A stretch of 64,000 nucleotides of DNA from Caenorhabditis elegans (taxonomy: Eukaryota; Nematoda; Chromadorea; Rhabditida; Rhabditidae): NCBI RefSeq assembly GCF_000002985.6, contig NC_003284.9, forward strand, positions 5,518,001 through 5,582,000, in the 5' to 3' direction. This document shows positions 12,101 to 24,449 of this stretch, in pieces. A model generated the notes under the pieces. It was not told the DNA's origin and made no database searches. It saw only the letters and a list, made by a program, of their open reading frames with translations. The first letter of the stretch is position 1; the number at the start of each line of letters is the position of its first letter. The position numbers and the translations under genes were made by a program.

Positions 12101-15100
12101 ATAAAGCTCGTGAACTAGTGTTTCGTCAATGTGAACAAACAGTTGCTGAGTGCGTGCCGAGTACTACTGTAAGCAGAGTGAGATTTGTAAACTCTATATT
12201 TTGTGATCGAAGTGGACTATGAGAACTCTGAGAACTCTGAGGTGAGAAATAGAACACTGCAAAGCAAAACACTTGCAAACACGCCAAGCAATTATGAATT
12301 TCATTCAATTCGCAAACTTTCAAACCTTCATGTCGAGCTTTTCCACGAGCTTTTCTGCGTGCAGCCTCTTCCGGTGACACACATCCGTCGTGATGGAGAA
12401 CGTAGGTTTCGGGACACTGGCAGGATTTGTTACGACAAACGGTATTTCCCTTGCAGATCAAACCAATCGCCGTGCACTCATCGTCAGTCTGTATAGCTGT
12501 GGTGGTTAGAGGAACATGCGTTGGAATTTCGATAAAAGCGGGCTGTCGCCGAGTGCTTAGCAAATCGGCTATGGTAAACGAGAACACACTGGTTGTTGGT
12601 GGTGGTGCGGTTGTGGTGGTCGTGGTACCTTGAGTTGTGGTAGTCGACGGCAAAGTGGTTTGTCTTGAGGTGGTTGTGAACTTTTCACAACGCCCGCTAT
12701 TGCTAGGCTGCTGACCTGCTGGACAGAGACAGAACCCTTCAATGCAGTTACTCCCACCCACACACACATCAATAGGTCCTAGAACAAAGGAAAGTTAATG
12801 ATAGAACAGAGAAGAGACACTTCAAACCGCATCTTCCTCCTGGCACAATTTTCTTGCCTTGTGGAGCTAGTGGAGCTTCCGTGATGAATGGCTGAGCTTT
12901 TGTAATGGTCACTTGTGGCACATGAACAGAAATTGGTAGTTGTGGTGGCAATGGAACTTGTGGGATTGGCGTCTGTAATTATTAGAAGTGTGGGTGTTGA
13001 AAATTTAGAAATTAGTATTCTAACTCTAGGTGGCAATGTTGGTTTGGGTCCCGATTGGATGCAAATTCCACGGTTGACAATCATAGACGGATCTGGGCAA
13101 ATGCACCATCCTAAAACGAAAATTTTATAGAACGAATAGGCATAAAAATATAAATCCTACCTTCTCTACAAACTGATCCACCGGTACATTCACGAAGGTT
13201 TGAGCAGGAACCTCCTGGTGGAGATGTTACTGGCTCACTTGCTGAAAAAGAAGATTAAAACGTTAATTGTGAATTTTAGGTTGGTACATGAACAATACCA
13301 AAAACTTCTAAGATCATGCAAAATTATTAGTTCGTAGGATAGCAGTAGGAAAGATAACAGTAGGAAAATTATAACTTACGGTCACATTTCACATCACCAA
13401 ACTTGCACATGCAAACTCCACCAAGACATGTTAAATCTTCACGACATCTAGTAACAGTACTACACTGAAACCCTAATCCAATATGCCAGTCACGAGACAC
13501 ACACTGATCGTTTTCGGGAAGGTCTTCGTAGCTGCACACGCAGTAGTCCTTGTAACAAATGGAGTCGCCTCCGCATTTCCGCGTTTCACTACAACCACTG
13601 CCCGGTGGAACAGAAACTTTCAGATCAACAATTGATTTCAGACAATTTTCAGTACTATTATCACAAACACATACATACTCTTGACATTTGAAGTTTGGCT
13701 GGCACTCTTGATCATTTGCACAGTCAATCGAAGCAAGCTCTCGGCGAACTAAACTTCTCGAGTTTTCTTCATTATCGTTATTTTCGCTCAATGATTCGCT
13801 ATCCTTCTCATCGCTATCCTGGCCTACTTCTTGGCGCAAAATCAGGGATTCGTCCAATTTAATATCAACACAGTTTCCATTATGGTTGTAGGTATTTTCA
13901 GTGCATTCACAATTTGAATCACCACAAACAGACCCATTGATACATACTTCACCATTCTCACAAGATGTTTCCGGTAATGCGATAAATACACAAATACCAA
14001 GGATCAAACGTTTTCCATCGCTACATAAGCATTTTCCGTCTACACATTCACTTCCAGACAGACACATTGAATCTTCGTCGCAGTTTCCGTCAATTGGAGT
14101 AAGATCATAGGAATCTTCGACTATCACACAATTTCCATTCCATAAAACCGTGTTCTCTACACACTGGCAAATCCTGCCAAGACCAAGAATGCTCTGACAA
14201 GTTGAATTGTTCTCACAAACTTCTTCATTCTGACAGTTTTCAAGAGGAAGAGAAGATGTTCTTCTCATTTCGATTTTCTTCCCTTCGCTAAATCGAAATT
14301 CTTTTCCAAGAGGCTGTAGTCCCAAAACTCTCAGATTATCAACCTGTGGAGGACAAATTCCATTTTCTGCTGCTACATCTTGGAGGCATCGGCAAAATTG
14401 ATTTTCACAGACAGAATTACCGAGGCACACCTGGCCAGTGCCACAGTACTCGCCGGGAAAAGCAATTTTATATTTCATAGTACTATTATTCTCTTCCTCT
14501 GCGACAGTTTTTGCACCATATACAATGGGGAAACTTGAGAAGACTTGAGGTAAATTGGAGTTAGGAAGGTTAGTATCGGGTGGAGGAGGTATCATGGTAA
14601 AAGATAGGATTTCAGGCCATTTAGTTGATGTATGAAACAAGCCGTCGTTGCTTATTTCTTGAAGACCTCGAAACTCATTTTTCAAAGTATTCTGTAGCGG
14701 TGTGTTTTGCCCGATATTTTTATCAAATGGGAGAATGCTGAAACTTTTGTATTCCGATGGGCTGTTGAAACACATATTTTCCCCGATTTTGTGTCCATTC
14801 TTGCAGACACAATATCCATTATCACAGTAACTAGACTTTTGGCAATTTCGTGATGTAACACAATCCTTTCCAATTGACTCGAATGTGTTCTCACATTTAG
14901 TTCCTTTCGTTGCCATTCCAGACGGGCATTCGCAGACACTACTCATCAAACTGCAGTAACTGTTGTAACTACAGACAGTCTTGAGAGAAGTACAATCTTC
15001 ACCAGGATGTGCCATCTTCGTGTCTTTACAATTTGGACCAGTGCACGTGCAAATTCCGAATACACATTCCGACTCATCAAAACATTGATTGGAAGTCACA

Positions 15101-18100
15101 CATGGTTCTCCAACTGCAATCGCAGGTTCACATATTCCAGACGTGGCGCGGAATCCTGCCATACAGTTACACGAGTTTGAGAAGCAGAATGAAAATGATG
15201 GGCATTCCGAGTTGTGTGTACATTGGTGCCCTGCTAGAATTGATGTGGACGGCCTGTGAACAACTGGAGGTTCAATTTCCGTTGGAATCGAGTTCTTGAA
15301 CTCCATTTCCATTTTCTCAAGCTCATCAATTTTTCTTTGTACATAAAAGTTATCCAAAGTTGTTGTGATGGTGAACATGGTCGTAGTTGTTGAAGGAGCT
15401 GACGTCGTAGCAATTGGTTTGATTTTATTGAAAACTGAGATAACGGAGTTTTTCTTCACACATTTTTTATTAACATCCGCCACTTCATCGTTTGGACATC
15501 TACATATCCCGTCTTTGGCACAGTATGATCCTCCTCCGCAAGGTTCTCCGCTGGCACAAGATTTGCCGGGAATCACCATCAGTGCCAAATGAATTGGGAC
15601 ACATTTCTGTCCGTCACTGACGAGTCTACGTTTACATTTACACACCCCGTACTGGCATATTGACTCTCCAACACAGTCATAACCGTTCGATGGATCGCAT
15701 GTCAAACCTGGAAGCACATGGTGAATGGCCGATCTGCACGTTGAATCAATGATGGTTTCTCCTTTTTTGCAGCGACACACACCTTCTGAACATTTTGTGC
15801 GGAACGAACACTCCGAAGATGTCGTGCATTGACTACCAGGAGTTGCTTTTCCAGGATGGGAAGAAAATGACATTTTTTCCTTTTCACAAACTTCTCCGTT
15901 TAATTTGAACCCAGGCAAACATAAACACATTCCATTAACACATTTTCCATTCACTGGGCAGACATCATCAGATTTACAATCGGTTTCTTCCAGAGCATCA
16001 TCGATTTCATTTTTTGTGGAGGACGTTTCTTGAGTTGTGGGTAAAACACATTTGTCATTATCTTGTATCCAGTCGTCATCACACAGACAGAAGCCATCCT
16101 GGCAATTTGATCCTCCCAGACAAAAATCTTGTAGGCTACACGGTATTCCTGGGTTTTTGTTTTCTCCAACTTTGTTATTGATCACTTGCGTCACACTTGT
16201 TGCCACTGCGGCCTCTCCACTAACACATCTGCCAAGAACAGCGACAGTCTTCGATACACACATGCACATCCCAAACCGACAAGCGGCCCCGTTCACGCAT
16301 TGCTGTCCTCTACGACAAGTTGATCCGATTGACACCGCTGTTTGCACGCATCGCTGGTTGTCCAGTGTACGCGAGGGATCACACCGGCATTTGCCAAGAT
16401 AGCAGCTACTGCCACCGGAACACATCTCGCCGTTTGAACAATGACCGCCAGGAAACTGTTTGCATTTTCCAGTGAGCTCGACAGCTCCGTCGACACACTG
16501 GCAGAGCGCGTCTTTGCACTTTGATCCACCGGCACATCTATCTTTGGAGGAACACTGGTTGTTGATATTTTTAAATGCGCCATAAAATTGAATTGGCTGG
16601 CAGTTTCCTTTCTGAAATAATATACCTAATTATTTCAAGTTACATATAATATAATAAACTCACAATATTAAATTCTTCAGATTCGCATCGGCACTTTTCA
16701 TTCTCACATATGAAATGAATGGGACACAAAGCTTGGCTTGAGCAGGTTGAGCTTCTAGTCATGGAATTATAACTTTTTGGTACACATATTCCATTTTTCT
16801 CACGAAAATCAGGTGCACACTGGCATATGTCATGAAAACAAATGGAATTTCTACTTTTACATATATCCGGATTCTGTTTACACCCCTCCGTTTGTCGCTT
16901 TGAACGAATTTCAGATTGAAGCGAGTGAAGTGAACAGTCGACGTTATCAGGGCAGATACAGATATTGTTAACACAAGTACGAGGGTAAAAGCATGCTTTA
17001 GAGCACTCGGTATGCTCAGGAAAAATTACGTCACAGGATTGGGTAGACAAGTTATGGAAGTAACGATCAGGACAAATACATAGGTTTTGGAAGCACACAC
17101 TTTGATTGGAGCACGGATTAGACGAGGAGAATCCACAAGGTTGGTTAGGGAATGAGGTACCTGTTTGTGAGAAATGGGTAATGTTAGATTATAGGATGAG
17201 ATTGAAAAATGAATAAGAAGTAACCTGAGACACAAGTCTGATCAACCGCTCTCTGTCCCTCCGGGCACACACAAATCCGATCGATACAATGGGTGCCGCT
17301 ATGGGCAGCGTGGCATTGCAAGTCACTACGACAACCAACTTGTCCCGGATAGATAACTAGAAGGAGAAGAAACCAGAAAATAGATGATGAAGAAGTCCCA
17401 AATACAAACCTTTTTCGCATCTTCCTTCGATATTCACATGAGTTGACAAGCATTGGCATGATGGTGGATTGGTGTTTCCATTGCAGTAGGCTCCGATCAT
17501 ACAATCAGTGTTCAAAGAGCAGCGGACACCAACTCCAGCTTGCTTACTACCGCCAATCTTCATTTGGTTAATTTTAATGGAGTTCTTTGGCATTTGTGGA
17601 GGTGTAGTGTAAATTTGCTTTGGAATAAACTGAGTTGTAGCCGGCGTGGTAGCGTAGGTTGGCATCGGTGGGCGAGTTGTTTGGAAGAAAATTGGTTGTA
17701 CCGGAGTTTGAATTGGAGGCTGAAAATTTGTTATATAGGGAAATACAAAGAAAACACTGAGCACCTGAGTAATTTGGACTGGTGGAAGCTGTGGAGGCCT
17801 TGTTTGTGGTGGCAAAGTTTGAATTGGAACTTGAACTGGTGGCAGAGTTGGTGGTGGGGTCATTACTTGCACTGTAATTTTTTAGGTTGAAATGTTGGAA
17901 AATGATTAAAAGTCATTTTTTATTATGCTAAACTGACTAAACATGGCAATTCAGATTTTATGAAAGCTGAGTTTGTGCCACTTGTTCAAACATAGAACCT
18001 GACCAATATTCTTTGAAAAGTTTTAAAGTGATTTAAAGAAAGCCATTTTTTCACCATATAAATGCGTTTCAATATTTTAAATATCAGGTTAAAATATTTA

Positions 18101-20461
18101 AAATGAAGTTTTGAGTAAGCGTTCAATTTAAATTGTAGTTTTTACTTGCGAAGCTTATAATTTTAAAGCATGAAGTTCTCATTTAGATATGTTAAAAACA
18201 TTCTCGTGTGAAAATTAAATAGGATAAAAAGTTTTAATACGTTTTTTAATGAAATTTTAAAAAATTACGAACCAGGTTGTGATGTTGGGGCGGGCACAGA
18301 AATGCATTCTCCATTACTCAAATCAGTTTGAGCTGGGCACACACAAACGGGTATCACACTGTCACAAATACTTCCTTTTCCACATGTTTCTCCACTGTCG
18401 CACAACTCGCCGGGACCTTAAAGTGTTAAAGAGATTTTAAATGCATTCCGAGAAGCACAACAAAAAGCAGTGAAGGAAATGGAAACATTCGAACTTACCG
18501 ACGATCTTTTGTTGCTGACGGAGCACACATTTTCCTTCATGCTGGACAAGTGGGGAAACACAAGTACATCTTCCCATAACACAGGTACTTCCATGATCGC
18601 ACTCAGCAAGATCAGAGCACAGTGCACCAATTCCAACTGGAAAATCAAATTGTCACATACATAGGCAGTAGGAAAAAAGGAGAACTGAGTGTGGTTCAAA
18701 AAATTAAATTTTAAAACATAATTTTAAAACTGATAACGGAGTTCCAAAACTAATAAATAAAAAAGAATAAAAAAGAAACCCTTTTGAACAGAAATAGTCG
18801 AAGCAGCAGGCAAAACACATTCTCCTTCACGAGCTTCCAAATCACCAGGGCAGAGACAAATTCCAATAGGAAGAGTACAAATCGAACCACCCACACAAAT
18901 CTCGTTGGATTTACACGAAGCACCAGGAATCGCTAGAAAAAGGAGAAAACCAAAAAGTACAGAAAACCGAAGATTAAAAAATAAAATAGACGTGCAGGAA
19001 ATAAATTGGGAAGTGAACACTTACCAAGAGTGGCAACCTTAGGTTTACTCTCTAGAACTGGGATGTTTTGATTATGGTTGTTGTTATTCACATGGTTGTT
19101 CTGGTTGTTTTGTCCTCCTTGATTTTTGTTGAAGTTGAACACAAACTGCTGATTTGGATTTGGCTGGAATGGGTTGAAATCTGGTGTAGTAGTGGCTCCA
19201 ACTCCAGCATTATTCATCGGAGCTTGCTTATTCGGCGCGTTATTGTTGTTGTTATTTTGATTATTGTTCCAGTTGAAGTTCGGGTTCCAGTTGAAGTCAT
19301 TGTTGTTGTTATTAGAGTTTTGATTTTGTCCAAAGTTATTTCCATATTTGAAATTATTGTTTGGTTGGAAATCTGGAAGCTCGGATGGTTGGCCGAATGG
19401 CATAAATCCATTGTTTTGGTTGTTTCTCTGAAAATAATCGTATTGAGGTGGGAACCCCTTAACCACAAACATTTCCATTTCCGCCTGAGAATGAGTTGAA
19501 AAATTGAGCTGGTCCATCAACGGTGGCGGAGACAAATGGTGGCTGCGAAGATTCACAAGACAGAGTGTCCAGTTTTGGTGTTGTTCCATATGGACACATG
19601 CACCGGAGGGTGTCCAAATCGCACACAGAACCTCCGATACAAGTTTCTCCGTTTGCGCAACTATTGTTGAGAATGGCTGGAAATGAATGGTATTGAAAAA
19701 CAAAAATAGCGTAACCAGAAGCTAACCGATACTCAGGTTTTGTTGTTTACGCGCTTTTTTCTTCTGTTCCTTGCAATGTTGGTTGATGAAGTCAAATACC
19801 ATATTGTTCGGGCAGAGTTTCCGTTCCCAGAAACCAATTGTTCTGAAGGAAATCAAAAGATCCGTTTTAATGGACTAAGGAGAATCATTTTTATTTTTAA
19901 TATTGGATGAAGTTTTAAAATTTCAGAAAATTACGTCAGAAAGATGTTTGAAAACAAATTTTATCGGAGAAACCTACCTTATTGTATATGTTATACATTT
20001 ATTTTTTGCTTATAGTTTCAGAAAAAGTTAATGAAAACAAACAATGAAAAATTATATAAAAATGAATTCACTTTCACAAACTGTTCTAATTTTTGAGTTA
20101 TATTCATTTGAAAATATGACAAAATCAAAAGGGGGTTCCATTTTGGGTAGCACTGTATTGTTGTGTAAATATTACTTTTAATCACACTTTTCAGAAATTT
20201 CCAGACTAATTTAAAATTTCAGTTTTCATACAATTTAATTCGTTATGCTAACTTACCCAACTCCCACCCCCTGGCAACTCATGAATGCACGCTCGTCTCC
20301 ATCTGGATCCGCTGTGAGAAGTCCATCTAACTCTTTATTACATGGAACATTAATTCCCACTTGTTGAGCTAAAAATTTAATGTGCATTGTTAAAATAAAT
20401 TACTACAAAACTCACCTATAGTTATGTGATAGATAACTGAAATAGCGAGAAGCACTCGCAT
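7342..20461 (-). CDS. lgx-1: LGX-1, long form: chitin-binding, ~40 EB modules, chitin-deacetylase-like domain
   Basis: A predicted secreted protein of 2997 aa, probably acting in chitin-containing matrix (eggshell or cuticle). I model 33 coding exons; every junction keeps frame. Exon 1 (20416-20461) is a signal peptide beginning [15 protein letters not shown]. Exons 2-3 (20257-20368, 19727-19842) form a peritrophin-type chitin-binding domain with cysteines in CNKELDG, MSCQG, RKLCPN and INQHC. Next come about 40 EB modules (six-cysteine units such as [13 protein letters not shown]) with an Asn-rich linker (19025-19427) and Pro/Thr-rich linkers (17410-17871, 12326-12778). The long form skips the exon at 10663-11096 and joins 11270-11380 to 10059-10213. 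It ends with a NodB/chitin-deacetylase domain (7342-9183). A TTTCAG acceptor near 20514 precedes the start. The family is certain; the symbol rests on this domain architecture and remembered gene order. Confidence 0.9.
10059..10213 (-). other. lgx-1: lgx-1 exon that joins the EB array to the deacetylase block
   Basis: This 155-nt exon begins (G)GT ATC CGT after a CAAAG acceptor and encodes one EB-like unit ([14 protein letters not shown]...CKC). It ends at AAG before a 45-bp intron to exon 9932-10013. Its phase-1 acceptor matches the donor at 11270, so it competes with the terminal exon 10663-11096. The 449 bp between the two (10214-10662) hold a short GT repeat at 10419-10432 and must carry the short form's 3' UTR; I see no strong AATAAA there except close to 10223. 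Confidence 0.75.
10663..20461 (-). CDS. lgx-1: LGX-1, short form ending in an alternative terminal exon
   Basis: The same 21 upstream exons as the long form can splice from 11270 (ending GAA G) to an exon at 10663-11096. That exon begins AT ATC GAC GTC and ends ...EEYNCCKSW followed by a stop. The summed coding length is 7425 nt, or 2474 aa. The product keeps the signal peptide, chitin-binding domain and about 36 EB modules but lacks the deacetylase domain. Its own tail holds a basic Pro/Arg stretch, a Gly/Ser spacer ([13 protein letters not shown]) and a final [11 protein letters not shown]...YNCC motif resembling lustrin-type cysteine repeats. Acceptors at 11096 and 10213 share phase 1, so the two ends look like alternative last-exon choices. 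Two separate genes is the other possibility, but the downstream block lacks its own signal peptide. Confidence 0.7.
13380..16611 (-). other. lgx-1: 3.2-kb lgx-1 exon encoding 19 EB modules in a row
   Basis: One uninterrupted exon of 3232 nt encodes EB modules about 11-29 of LGX-1. A typical unit has spacing like [20 protein letters not shown]. Elsewhere in the gene one module occupies one exon, or is split across two, with phase-1 introns between them. Linkers in this exon include a Thr-rich stretch at about 15340-15440 and an acidic Ser/Glu/Asp stretch near 13740-13850. The acceptor is TATTATTTCAG and the donor GTAAG. Confidence 0.88.
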
Positions 20462-23400
20462 CGTTATGTTGTTGAAGCTGATTGTTCCCGCTAGATCTTC
20501 TGTCGTTGGCGAGCCTGAAATTTTTTAATAGGGTATTGCAGTTTACAATAAATCTATAAAAATAATAATAAGGAGTAATTCTACTTCTGAGCACAATTTC
20601 AAATACGGAAGTGAGATGTTGTGGTCAAGTCACAACGAATTGAAAAAGGGAAGCAAGTGCATGAGTATCAAGTACTATTGAAGTCATTTTACGGTGCGCA
20701 TACTCAACATGTTTACAAATCTCGGCTGTGCCTCAAGATGACTTGTACTTGTGCAATAGGGCGGATCACATTAAAAAGAGCACCGGTCAAATGAGTGGTA
20801 ACCGATAAGTCAGATAGTTTGAATGGGGAGTCTTTAAGGTTTTCGCCAAGTGTATTGAGAAAAACTATGCATTATTCCAAAATAATAATATGTCAAGAAG
20901 CTCAAATCTTAAAACTTGACAATTTTTTTCAGAGACAAGGGTAAATTTGGTTTGCATACGAACGGGTGTCATTACTTGTTTACAGTCTGGCGCAGACCCC
21001 ACCGAGAGGTATCAATAGAGATAGTCGAGACGGCTGGCGGATAAGATGAACGCGGTGAGAGCGCACTAGCGAGAGGTGTTCTTAGTTTTTGCGCGAGGAG
21101 TCACCGCAGTCCACAGCCCACAGTTATTCTCTATTCTTCTCGGATTTTAACACCCTCGTCGTTTGGGGTTGGTCAACTCGATATTGACTCAATAAGTGGG
21201 AGAAAGAGGGGTCTCCCGAATGTGGTGACCATATACCGGCGACAAAAGTTGGGATGAGAGAGAGATGGTGAGGAGAAAAGAGGGTGCGTGATGTTATGAC
21301 AAGGAGATGGAGTTTAGATCATACGAGAATGGGAATGAAAGCTCAGTTTCGGGAGTTTTTTTTTTATTTGGAAGCAGTCGACAACAAGTGTTGAACTAAC
21401 GGCTTAGAAACCTACAGGTGTTGGTTTTTGTGAAACGAGGTGTGAATTGGGAACAATAGAGAAGACATGATTCCAAAATACATCCGGGATGTTCCATAGG
21501 AATTCACCCTACAAAATGAATGAAGATTGATAGCTATGCAACTAGAGACAGGGACCGTGGTGGACTTTTTTTTATTCCACAGATCAATGAGACAACGAGA
21601 TTTCAGGTCTACGAAATATGAAACTATTGGCGCTTGTCCGAGCCAAACAATGGCGACGAATAGAAACGTAGGAGAGGTAAAAACTACTAACGCCGGGAAT
21701 TAGAACGTCTTGTACAAAACGTTCCCATCTCAATTACAGGAAAGAGTCGACCACAGACAAACCGGTGGTCAAACACAACATACAATTGAACCAGTTAGCT
21801 CAATTTTTCTGAGAAAGGACAACGAGCGGAAACCGCTAGGCAAAATGCTCGAGTCTCGAATTTCAATACCAGCGAACAGGAGTCAATTCACGCGCCTGCC
21901 TTAAGCTGCTTTGATGACCGCACGGCGCGTAATATTAATCACTATAATTCGCACGATTGATAGAGAAAACAGTGTGCTTTTTTTTGTAGATGTGCTCAGT
22001 TAAAATCGGATAGACGAGGAAAATTTGGAAACTAGAAACTTGGCATCGTGACTTTATATAGAATGAGAAATAAAGAGCTGCGATCCATATGAGATAAAAG
22101 AATAATACACTGAGAGGGGAGGCAATCTTCAGCACTCGGCAGATCGCAACCCTTCTGAGCCCACAAATAAAAACACAGACCGTTTGGGAGGCATGGGCTC
22201 TCCAGTCACTTTCGAAATGCCTTGTTTGATTGTGTATATACCCGAAAATTCTTTATCTCATCCACCTCTTGGCTGACCAGCCTTCGCCGAGAGCCCTGCC
22301 TCCCCCTCCCCCCACTTGGGGGAGGAAAGCCTGTATTGGCCAACAAGCATGGATTAAAAAAACCATGACTGAATTTAGTGATTCTTTGGTATCTCTTAGA
22401 CTTTATCGCATAGGATATTCAACAATTACTATATGTTTGCCATTATTGCTGAGGGTCAATAGTGCCAAAAAGGGATAGTCTCAAAGGTGAAAAGGAGGGA
22501 GTAATTGACACTGTACAAACAAGACAATGCCCATATTTTGACACATGTCAAAAAGTAGCTGGAGAGAGAGCAAAGGGCAAAGACAATACCGGATATAATT
22601 TTCTTGTAGAACAAAATTCGAATGAGAAAGGGCCGGATCAATGAGATCAATATGCTAGGAATCTTAAGTAGTCATAGGAATTTTATGAGAAATAAGGAAA
22701 CATACTTTCATTTTGGTGACAGCTTATAGCTCGGTTGTATTAAGTTTTATCAACAAATGTTTCACTAATAATTTGGCAGTTGACAATTTTTTATACAATT
22801 TTTTTATCTCTCCAGATACTTTTTGCTGCCAAAATGAAGCAAGGAACAGCAAGTCTTATAGGGAAAATACGGTATGTACAACTACTGTCAAAAATTTAAA
22901 GCGTTAGGCTACATCCTAGATATTCGATTTTTCACATGTTGATCACTACTATATACCCTGTTGTTGCTCTTTATTGGAACTGGTCAAGACTGGTCCACTC
23001 TAGGACACGGAAAAATCTCAATCTTTTCACTTTTTTGACAAAACCTTTTGTCAAGAAGACACTTGAAATAATCATGTATTCGTCTTTTCTCCTCTTGTCT
23101 TCCGCTTATTCACTTCTTGACCGCTTGTACTTTCTACCATCCCGACGTTTCCAGTTTTTTTGCTGGTCAAGCCAAAATACAAGCGTGATAAGCATACAAG
23201 TGGATGTGGCGGAGTGGTGAGAGTGGAAGAGAGCCCCCACTCGGCGGCTCGTTGCTGAAGAGAAGTAGTGTGCGGAAGATCTAGATAGACATATGTTGAA
23301 TAGTCGTGAGCGCGCAGCACTTGTTGCTGAACACACCGTGTGCTCGAGCCTACTGCTGCTGCAGCAAGCTAATGTTGTGTTTTCGAAACAAGAACAGTGT

Positions 23401-23847
23401 AAGCTTGCGGTGTGCAAGAAGGATAGATTTCGAAAATAAGATTGTCACATACAATATCCGACGGGGGGAGAGGGGCACGATTTTGGCTGTGAAAATAGAA
23501 ACGAACGCACACTTGAGTGGCAAAACTCGGGTTTCAAAATTGAACTGTTGGCTTTGCAAATATAGGATTCCAGGATGTGAATGCTAGCTATGACGAATTT
23601 TTGAATCAAGTATTGCTGACGAAAAATGTTTTAACCTGGAAAAGAAAATAGGAAAAAGAAAATATACATTAACAATGCGAAGACTAATTTTTCCACGTAA
23701 TGTACCATAGAAAATTAATTGGGCTACTCTAAAAAATTGTTCTGGCATGTTCTCAATCAACTAGAAGTTGCAAACTGAATGATTGATTGGACACTATGTT
23801 GCTGAATAGTGGTGCTATAAACACTTGGTAAATCGACGCCATTTCGC
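20462..23847. other. Upstream region of lgx-1
   Basis: No coding exon is supported. Several blocks (20640-22170, 23180-23590) have higher G+C than normal worm intergenic DNA and could be promoter, enhancer or untranslated exons of lgx-1. A 7-bp G/C hairpin lies at 22306-22324 (ctccccc, loop of 5, gggggag). Confidence 0.45.
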
Positions 23848-24071
23848 AACCAACTTTAGCCAATTTCTAACTGCCATTCACAAAAGTGGCGAAAGTTGGT
23901 TGAATGAGGCAGAGTTTTTACGCTTTAAACGCTTTAATTTTACGCTGGAAAAAATGTGTGGAAGTTGGCGAAAGTTGGTTGAGAAGTGGGTAAAGTTGGT
24001 CAGAAAGCAGATAAAATTGGTTGGAAAGTGGTTCATATCTAATGGCAGTTAGAAAGTGGCCAAAGTTGGTT
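23848..24071. repeat. Non-autonomous inverted-repeat element
   Basis: The left end at 23848-23878 begins aaccaactttagccaatttc. The right end at 24041-24071 is its reverse complement with two mismatches in 31 bp. The 162 bp between them are built of degenerate copies of AAAGTTGGT and AAGTGG words. This is a foldback or MITE-like element of about 224 bp. There is no coding capacity and no clear target-site duplication that I can define. Confidence 0.7.
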
Positions 24072-24215
24072 TAAAAGTATGTAGTCTTACTGTACCAAGA
24101 CAGTTATCAGTCTAGAACATTGGCATAAAGCCAGCGACAGCGCCAGCATCTGGGACTCACGCGGTGTCTCACAACTAGAGTTGTCATTTAGGACGTCCTA
24201 CGTTGCCCTCCTCAG

Positions 24216-24449
24216 GTGACTCTGGCCGTTCACCATGAATAGTGACTCTGGCCGTTCACTATAATTAGTGACTCTGGCCGTTCACCATAAATAGTGACTC
24301 TGGCCGTTCACCAAGATTAGTGACTCTGGCCGTTCACCAAAAATAGTGACTCTGGCCGTTCACCAAATATAGTGACTCTGGCCGTTCACCAAGATTAGTG
24401 ACTCTGACCGTTCACCATAAATAGTGACTCTGGCCGTTCGCCATCTTGG
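24216..24449. repeat. Nine-copy 26-bp tandem repeat (minisatellite)
   Basis: Nine units begin at exactly 26-bp spacing from 24216 to 24424. Each starts gtgactctggccgttcacca or close to it, followed by a 6-bp variable tail (for example taaata, agatta, aaaata, aatata). The head is nearly invariant and the tail varies, so the units share a conserved core. The last unit diverges at its end (gccatcttgg). Confidence 0.95.

Noticed and set aside
19068-19499. 143-codon plus-strand frame rich in Val/Ile
   Set aside because: It is the antisense shadow of the Asn-rich LGX-1 exon; AAC/AAT repeats read as GTT/ATT on the other strand.
23180-23300. Possible tRNA (gtggcggagtggtgagagtgg)
   Set aside because: It resembles the 5' part of a Ser/Leu tRNA, but no anticodon arm or T-arm consensus (GGTTCRANYCC) follows.
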